Below, piece after piece: positions 57,859-64,000 of a DNA stretch of 64,000 nucleotides (its first letter is position 1; the number at the start of each line of letters is the position of its first letter). The stretch comes from Salminus brasiliensis (Eukaryota; Chordata; Actinopteri; Characiformes; Bryconidae): positions 31,694,436-31,758,435 of the forward strand of contig NC_132892.1 in NCBI RefSeq assembly GCF_030463535.1, written 5' to 3'. The position numbers and the translations under genes were made by a program. The notes beneath the pieces were generated by a model. The model was not told the origin of the DNA. It saw nothing but the letters and a program-made list of their open reading frames with translations, and ran no database searches.

Positions 57859-60800
57859 CTAAAACACATTATTATTGTTATTATTTATTGGTAGTGTTAG
57901 TAGTAACACAATTAAAAATCATTAAAAAAATGAAATACTAATATTTTCACTGGTGTTTACAGAATACATACAAATTGTGGTTGTAAGTTATTGAAAAGTT
58001 GCTATATGCTTACCATATAGCGAAGGAAATTAAACAAGCACATGCAAGTAAAACAACAACTGCTACAAAGACCTGGGTCCAAATACCTGTGTGCAGATGA
58101 ATGCAGAAATCAGTTTAAAATTAAAAATTCAGATTTTTATTATTTAAAGAATGTTTATGATGGTTTATGAGGATATTTTTGTTCTACAATAAATACCTTT
58201 TGGACTGACCCGCACTGGAGCTGCTTGCTTACAGCCATATTCACTGCAAGCTACACAGTAGTAGGATCCACTCTGTACAGCACTGTAACTGTGTCCAGAT
58301 CCTACAGGTGAGCTTCCACCTTCTTTAAACCAGGTGTAGTTCTGCACAAGTGGGTTTCCATCATTGCTGCAGGTCAGAGTCACTGAAATGCTTAAAGCTG
58401 ATTCACTGATGGACACCCAGACTTTCTTTGGAGCGTCTATGAAATATAATGATAGTAGAGCTTCTTTAAATATAGAGATGACGTCTCAGATTATGTCAGT
58501 TTCATCATTTCAACTCTAAATGAAGCAGAACAAGAACTTACATAGAACAGTTAATGACTTGTACTCTGATGATCGAGACCCTTGTGTGTTGGCTGCCTTG
58601 CACTGATATTCTCCACTATCTGCAGAGCTGATGTTTGTGATGCTGTAGATCTGATTGGTCCATTTCTGCAGAACTTCTTTATCCACCTTCTTAGACCAGG
58701 TGTATTTCTGCACAGGTGGGTTTCCATCACTGCTGCAGGTCAGAGTTACTGAACTACCCTCCACTATTTCACCAGATGGACTGATGAACACTGAGACACT
58801 CTTTGGAGGATCTAAACATCAGAGAACATCAATACTTAGTTAATATCTGAGCAGACTGTAAGTGATTACATGGTCATTATGAATTCCACTTGATCTACTC
58901 ACACAGAACATCCAGAGTTACAGTATCAGAGTATTTCTCTCCATGTTCATTACTGGATCTACACTTGTATCCTCCACTGTTCACAGAGCTGATCTTCTTC
59001 ATTGTGAAGGTCTCTCCTGTTGCTACTGATGATGTTCCTTTAAACCAGGTGTAGTTCTGCACAGGTGGGTTTCCATCACTGCTGCAGGTCAGAGTCACTG
59101 AACTGCCCTCCACTATTTCACCAGAGGGACTGATGGACACTGAGATGTTCTTTGGGCCATCTAGAGGTAGAATGAGACATTACACCTCTGTTTGAAAAAC
59201 CAAACCAAAACGTCCTACAAATCTACCTGATGTTTTATGACCGATTTCAATTATTAATTTCAACATATGAAGGTGACTTGTTTCAGCTTCAAATTAAGTA
59301 GAATATGGTGCTTTTTGTGGAATTCATTCATACGGTTCATAAAAGAGCACCTATTGTAATTTATTACTATTAGAGGTGGAGCAATGCATCAACACATACT
59401 GCAGTGTGCATCATGTAGACATGGCAATACATCATGGGTAACAGTGATTCTGTTTATTATGATATTTAATGCAGCTGGTGTATGCACTGAACACAGCCCC
59501 ACCAATCAGCAACCCTCTCTGGAACTGTTTGTCCTCCTGCCTCCCACCTCTAGACATGTAAGTACTAGAGGCCCAGACATGAGTAAATGAGTAAGTGCAA
59601 GTGCTCTAATTAAAAAGTGACTTGAGTAGAAGTAGAAGTGTCTTTAAGCTCCATACTTAAGTGAAAGTACTAAATGATTTAAAGATTTTTGTAATTAAGT
59701 ATTGTTAAGTAGTTTATTCTAAAATTCTCTACTCAAATACTGAAAGTAAAAGTACAAATATAGTGTTTTGTAGTTATTGCGGAAAGCAGTAAAAAGTTTG
59801 GATATCATTGTTTATATCAATGATCAAACCTGGTTACAGTGCCATCTAGCGCTCTGTCCTGGTGATTTTTAAAATCGTACTTGTTACATAATTGTAACAA
59901 GTAACGAAGCAGCACATAAAAAATGTAAGTACATACAGATATAGTATTTTAGTACTTAAGTACAGTAGTGAAGTAGTTCTACTTCCTTACTATACATCTC
60001 TGCAGCTATTATGTCATTAGTAGATTACATAACCAAGCAATTCAGTTACCAGTTTTCTTTATTCAAATTTAGTCCAGATTATTTTAGAAAAACAATATCA
60101 TCAATCTAATCAGATTATGGGCTGAGTGTACCGTCACACCCCTGTTTGTTACATTAAATACATAAATATATATATGACAATAAACCAGCAGCAGCAGGAG
60201 AGCAGAGATACATGTTCTAATGACCAAACTCTTCATGATCACAGGTGTGTTCGAGCAGAGAGAACACAAAGCCTGCAGCACACAGGACCTCCAGGACTGG
60301 GTTAGTGAACACAGTTCTACAGTAAAAGGGGGTTTGTTCTCCCTGTGTAAAAATACCATGAGAGCTCTAGAGAATGTCTGTATGTATTCAGAGCATCTAT
60401 TGATTTAGGTTTTAGATTTGAGTTCAATTAGAACACAATCAGTTCAGCACGAACCCTCAGCTCTGTTTGTTTTCTGAGACTGAATGAATGAATCTGTACT
60501 TACATCTGACATTAAGAGTGACCTCAGGAGAGTGAAGCTTCAGATCCTCTACAGCACAGTGATACCTGTATGCATCCTCTCTGCTGACCGACTGCAGGTG
60601 GAGTTGGTCAGTTCTGGAGGATAAAGAAGTTCCATTTCTGTACCAGGTGAATGTTGGTTTGACAGTCAGATTGAGGCTCGGTTTACATGTGAGAGTGACT
60701 TCACCTCCCTCTATCACTCTCTCAGGAACCTCCACCTGGAGATCTGGAAGACAAAGAAGAGCAATCCTGAAAATTAGGATGAGGGTGATCTATGATCTCA

Positions 60801-61953
60801 GTGCTGGATAGTAATCCTAGCTCAGCACTTTTACTCTGATATAGAGACACGTTTTTATCAATGAATAAATAATTCTGTACTTACACAAGACATTAAGAGT
60901 GACCTCAGGAGACCTCTGACCATCTGCAGCACATTGATACCTGTCTGTAGCCTCCCTGCTGACCGACTGCAGATGGAGTTGGTCAGTTCTGGAGGATAAA
61001 GGAGCTCCATTTCTGTACCAGGTGAATGTTGGTCTTACAGTGAGACTGCAGGTGGTTTTACATGTGAGAGTGACTTCACCTCCCTCCATCACTCTCTCAG
61101 GAACCTCCACCTGGAGATCTGCCAACAAGACAAACCCACTTCTACTGCATCATCCTCACATTAACTGAATGAATAGGTAATTCAGGTCCATAAGCATCTA
61201 TAAGTATCTTTCTGACTTCAGAATTCCTGGTTCTCCAGTTCTAAGCAGTGTTCTTCAGGTGTGGTTTGAAGGACTGATGTGATTATATTACAGAACTGCT
61301 GGAGGAATCCTGTTCACCAGTGAATGAAGTACAGTGTCTTATTTCTGCTGATGGAGCTTACCTGTGACTGAAAGATCTACTCCATCTTTACCCTGATACT
61401 TTCCCCCTTCATCTGTTAGATATCTGAAGTAGTATTTCCTCTGGTCCTTTTCTGTCACATCTCTCAGTTTTAAGCTGCAGTCGTCATATTCATCTATGAG
61501 GTATTTACCCCTGCCTTTGTACTCTGAATCCTCTAACAGATCAGGAGGTTCTGCATCCACAGAAGAAACTTTGCTCCATAAAGCTTTTTTAAATTTCTGA
61601 CCCTGTGGAGGTCTGTAAGAGCAGACCATGTTCACTGTAGACCCCTTTAAAGCACAGATAGATTTAGGGTTGTATGTCACACTCCAATCCTGAGCAACAG
61701 CTCCTGCAACACAGAATCCAGAAGTGTGTAAATGGAGACTCTGTGGGTCTCAGTCAGTAAAGCTGCTGCAGAAAGTCTCACTTCAGCTCATTTCTAAGGC
61801 TGTTCATTTCAGCTGAGTTTGGAATAATCAGCTGCAATAAGCTGAGATCATTTGGAGCTAAAAGCACAAAGTGAGAAGATCCACAGCTCTTGCAGTAGAC
61901 TGGTGGAGGAGCTGCAGAGAAGCGGAAATGAGCAAACTGCAAACTGTTAACCA

Positions 61954-62002
<49 letters not shown>

Positions 62003-62111
62003 ACCAGTCATGATATAGAGCATCATATAAAAGAACCAACATAGAGAACAGACCTGAGATGAAGATCAGAAACAGCAGAGGAACAGTCAGAGACATCCTG
62101 AGTGACAGCAT
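56361..62111 (-). CDS. Gene D: CD22/Siglec-like receptor, 6 Ig domains, one ITIM
   Basis: Exons 5'->3': 62111-62054 signal, 61703-61362 V-set, 61118-60885 and 60743-60504 C2, 59160-58903 type A, 58811-58542 type B, 58436-58197 membrane-proximal C2, 58086-58014 transmembrane, 57858-57831, 56570-56467 and 56376-56361 tail. The total of 1863 bp is divisible by three, open to TAA, predicting 620 residues. It is the same plan as gene B with a single A/B doublet, so it probably resembles the ancestral form of the B-type genes. The one ITIM suggests an inhibitory receptor. The 5' UTR exon ends at 63725. Confidence 0.8.
56965..57215 (+). mobile_element. MITE copy with internal deletion
   Basis: Starts AATGGACAATAGTATTGGGA and jumps to the 3' half (AGAGAGTCCTATTCTATTGG), ending CCACAAACATTTGG. 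Inside a gene D tail intron. Confidence 0.6.
58014..58086 (-). CDS. Gene D exon: transmembrane segment
   Basis: W-T-Q-V-F-V-A-V-V-V-L-L-A-C-A-C-L-I-S-F then A-I-W. Hydrophobic, no charge; 73-bp exon with the split Trp codon. Confidence 0.78.
58197..58436 (-). CDS. Gene D exon: membrane-proximal C2
   Basis: S-V-T-L-T-C-S-N-D-G-N, Y-T-W-F-K-E-G-G-S-S-P-V-G-S-G and Y-Y-C-V-A-C-S-E-Y-G-C-K-Q. Same additional cysteine pair as gene B. Begins Y-A-P-K-K-V-W. Confidence 0.8.
58542..58811 (-). CDS. Gene D exon: C2 type B
   Basis: K-Y-T-W-S-K-K-V-D-K-E-V-L-Q-K-W, I-Y-S-I-T-N-I-S and C-K-A-A-N-T-Q-G. Donor GTAAGT and the following intron match gene B doublet 6. Confidence 0.8.
58903..59160 (-). CDS. 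Gene D exon: C2 type A
   Basis: Y-G-P-K-N-I-S-V-S-I-S, N-Y-T-W-F-K-G-T-S-S-V-A-T-G and G-G-Y-K-C-R-S-S. Single A exon of this gene. Confidence 0.8.
60504..60743 (-). CDS. Gene D exon: C2 domain 3
   Basis: T-C-K-P-S-L-N-L-T-V-K and Y-R-Y-H-C-A-V-E-D, nearly the same as gene C. The intron after it (59161-60503) holds only repeats, including a GTAAGTACT-rich fish repeat at 59560-59990. Confidence 0.8.
60885..61118 (-). CDS. Gene D exon: C2 domain 2 (extra Cys)
   Basis: D-L-Q-V-E-V-P-E-R-V-M-E-G, T-C-K-T-T-C-S-L-T-V and D-R-Y-Q-C-A-A-D-G-Q-R. Short form like that of gene B. Confidence 0.8.
61362..61703 (-). CDS. Gene D exon: Siglec-like V-set domain
   Basis: 342 bp. S-I-C-A-L-K-G, V-N-M-V-C-S-Y, K-A-L-W-S-K, D-D-C-S-L-K-L-R-D-V and K-Y-Y-F-R-Y. 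B-E cysteine pair and strand-F Arg present. Confidence 0.83.
61958..61999 (+). repeat. (AC)n microsatellite
   Basis: About 20 AC units between the signal and V-set exons of gene D. Confidence 0.85.
62054..62111 (-). CDS. Gene D exon: signal peptide
   Basis: M-L-S-L-R-M-S-L-T-V-P-L-L-F-L-I-F-I-S, hydrophobic leader. Intron 1 carries a Tc1 relic. Confidence 0.82.
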
Positions 62112-62403
62112 CACTTTATCCTGTACAATCAGATCATACATTAGAAAATACTGTTTACAGATTGTTCATAGATGCTGTTCTAAGGGTCATCAGTATCTCT
62201 AATTCTGCTAAGCCACTTTCATAATGTAGACAAAGGGCTTTGAGTTCATTCATGCTGTTCTTCACTACCTGAGACTTCTTAAACAGATTTTTGTCTTCCA
62301 CCCTTGAGTTCATTAGATTTCCAGGCCAGTTTAGCTTCATCTGCAGAGCGTGGGCGAGGCCTGGTGGGTTAAACTTCTACCCCATTGGTAAACAGGCAGA
62401 AAC

Positions 62404-63116
62404 ACTAAATTGCCAAAAGTATTCACTCACCCTTCCAAATCACTGAATTAAGGTGTTCCAATCAATTCCATGGCTACAGGTGTATAAAACCAAGCACCTA
62501 GGCATGCAGACAGTTTCTACAAATGCTTGTAGAAGCTCCCAGGAGCTCAGTGAATGGATGCCACCTTTTTAAATAAGTCCAGTCCTGAAATTCCACCCTT
62601 ACTAAATCTTCCACAGTCAGCTGTCAGTGGTATTTTAACAAAGTGGAAGTGATTGGGAACGACAGCTACTCAGCCACAATTTCATGCTCCCAACTTTGAG
62701 GCAACAGTTTGGGGACGGCCCCTTCCTGATCCAACATGACTATGCACCAGTGCACAAAGCAAGGTCCATACAGACATGGATGAGAGAGTTAGGTGTAGAA
62801 GTACTTGACTGCACAGAGTCCTGACCTCAACCTGATATAAGACCTTTAGGGTTAATTAGAGCGGAGACTGCATGCAAGGCTTTCTTGTCCAACATCAGTG
62901 TCTGACCTCACAAATGTGCTTCTGAAAGAATGGTCAAAAAATCCCATACACACACTCCTAAACCCTGTGGGAAGCCTTCACAGAAGAGTTGAAGCTGTTA
63001 TAGATGCAAAGGGTAGCCTGACATCATATTAAACCCTATGGATTAAGAATGAGATGTCAATTAAGTTCATATGCGTGTGACGGCAGCCGAGGAAATATTT
63101 TTGGCAATATATTGTA
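62404..63116 (+). mobile_element. Internally deleted Tc1-like element in gene D intron 1
   Basis: Ends AATTGCCAAAAGTATTC and TTTTTGGCAATATATT are inverse repeats. The interior keeps a transposase start region and a 3' part (F-G-D-G-P-F-L, then Q-H-D-Y-A-P-V-H-K), with stops. Non-autonomous relic. Confidence 0.65.
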
Positions 63117-63724
63117 CTTCTTAGAAATCAGCAGCTGCAACCAAATGTCTGGAAGTTGATTAGGGGAAACATAACAGTGCAGAAGTAGCGGGTTGATTGG
63201 CTCACAAAGTATCCAGATATTATATTATTACATAAATGGCCCACAGTATCTGACTTTGTCTTCAGTTAATAAAAAAAAACAGAATCTTGAGATATTGTTG
63301 GACAGTATTGCTTCTTTGTGCATTTCTTTTTCTGTTTTTTTTTGTTTGTTGTTTTTTTGTCTAACAAACACAGCCCCTATCTGTACAACTCCACTGCTGC
63401 GTTCTCTTCACTGGCTTCCTGTAGCTGCAGATCCTTCCTGTAGGTCATCAGATTCAAAACCCTCCATTTGTCATCACATTTTAACACAATGTAAACAACA
63501 ACTTCCAGCTTTTTTTGCATGACAGTGACAACAAGCGTGCATTTTTAATGCTGACAAAGTAGCAACTCGAACCATCAAACCAAATTAGACACCAGTGGTT
63601 CTTGTGAAACTCATGCTGGTTTATATCACTCATGATACGATAAGTCTGCATTTGACTACCAGAGTCTGTCAACAGGTCTTAAAAAAGAACACCAGATAAG
63701 GAAGCATAAAGAGCATTTTCCTAC

Positions 63725-63860
63725 CTTTAAAAAGAACATACATCTCCTAAACCCAGAGAACAAACATAGATAACAGGAGAAGCTCTCACTGTTTAAAGTG
63801 TCAAATTGACAGTACTAAAAGCGTTGTTGCCTCCTTAACACATGTACCTCCCTGTTTGTG
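63725..63860 (-). promoter_or_regulatory. Gene D 5' UTR exon and promoter block
   Basis: Donor TTTAAAG|GTAGGA. It shares with gene B the stretch around TAACACATGTACCTCCCT and, just upstream on the minus strand, a purine-rich GGAGGAAGGAAAGG. The last 140 bases of the window show nothing further. Confidence 0.45.
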
Positions 63861-64000
63861 CGAAAGCAGCCTTTCCTTCCTCCCTTAAAGAAACCACCAC
63901 ATGCACCAGAGCTGTGCCAAAAGCCACTCTTAAAGAGCACTTTTAATTTGGGCTAAATAAAAGTATTTGACCAGAGTTAATATTTGTACACACACACTTA

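Noticed and set aside
60084-60359. Minus-strand frame with a hydrophobic stretch, with partners at 31775-31966 and 46776-46973
   Set aside because: It resembled a transmembrane exon, but it falls in a repeat-like intron block common to B, C and D, lacks fitting splice sites and phase, and would put a membrane segment before the distal Ig exons.

Overview
This window is vertebrate nuclear DNA, almost certainly from a teleost fish. The genes are split into small GT-AG exons. The non-coding DNA is full of fish-type repeats: several Tc1-like transposon families, tRNA-derived SINEs, LINE 3' ends and short MITEs. The immune gene families present (NLR with a B30.2 end, and CD22/Siglec-like receptors built from many Ig exons) are typical of teleosts. 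The repeat flavour may suggest an otophysan such as a characin or catfish, but that is weak inference.

Layout. At 136-1660 (+) lie the last three exons of a fish NLR gene: a 174-bp leucine-rich-repeat exon, a 47-bp linker exon and a complete PRY-SPRY (B30.2) exon. Everything else recognisable as a host gene is on the minus strand and forms a tandem cluster of four CD22/Siglec-like receptor genes. Gene A is 3886-10990 (5' UTR exon at 12.54 kb). Gene B is 16604-34017 (5' UTR exon at 37.22 kb). Gene C is about 43.6/46.2-48821 (5' UTR exon at 50.04 kb). Gene D is 56361-62111 (5' UTR exon at 63.73 kb). A relic of a fifth gene (membrane-proximal Ig piece plus transmembrane exon) sits at 53291-53548.

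Architecture, in the order signal, V-set, C2, membrane, tail. Gene A has 6 Ig domains (636 codons). Gene B has 16 Ig domains (1564 codons). Gene C has 3 Ig domains and no convincing tail motif. Gene D has 6 Ig domains (620 codons). Exon totals for A, B and D come out divisible by three with no internal stop. In B the extra length comes from six copies of a two-exon doublet (a 258-bp 'A' exon and a 270-bp 'B' exon). Most doublets are carried on a unit of about 1.9-2.0 kb whose intron holds the same internally deleted LINE relic, so the units arose by recent tandem duplication.

Function. The V-sets carry Siglec marks: a YYFR motif in strand F, no F-strand cysteine, an A-strand cysteine, and a second cysteine in the next domain (TCKTTC). 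The tails differ. B has two consensus ITIMs (VQYASV twice) plus a YxN motif. D has one ITIM (VQYARV) plus a YxN motif. A has tyrosines but no consensus ITIM. C appears to have none. The cluster therefore looks like a set of glycan-sensing leukocyte receptors with diversified length and signalling. Splice sites and totals were worked out by eye from GT-AG signals and phase, not by transcript evidence.
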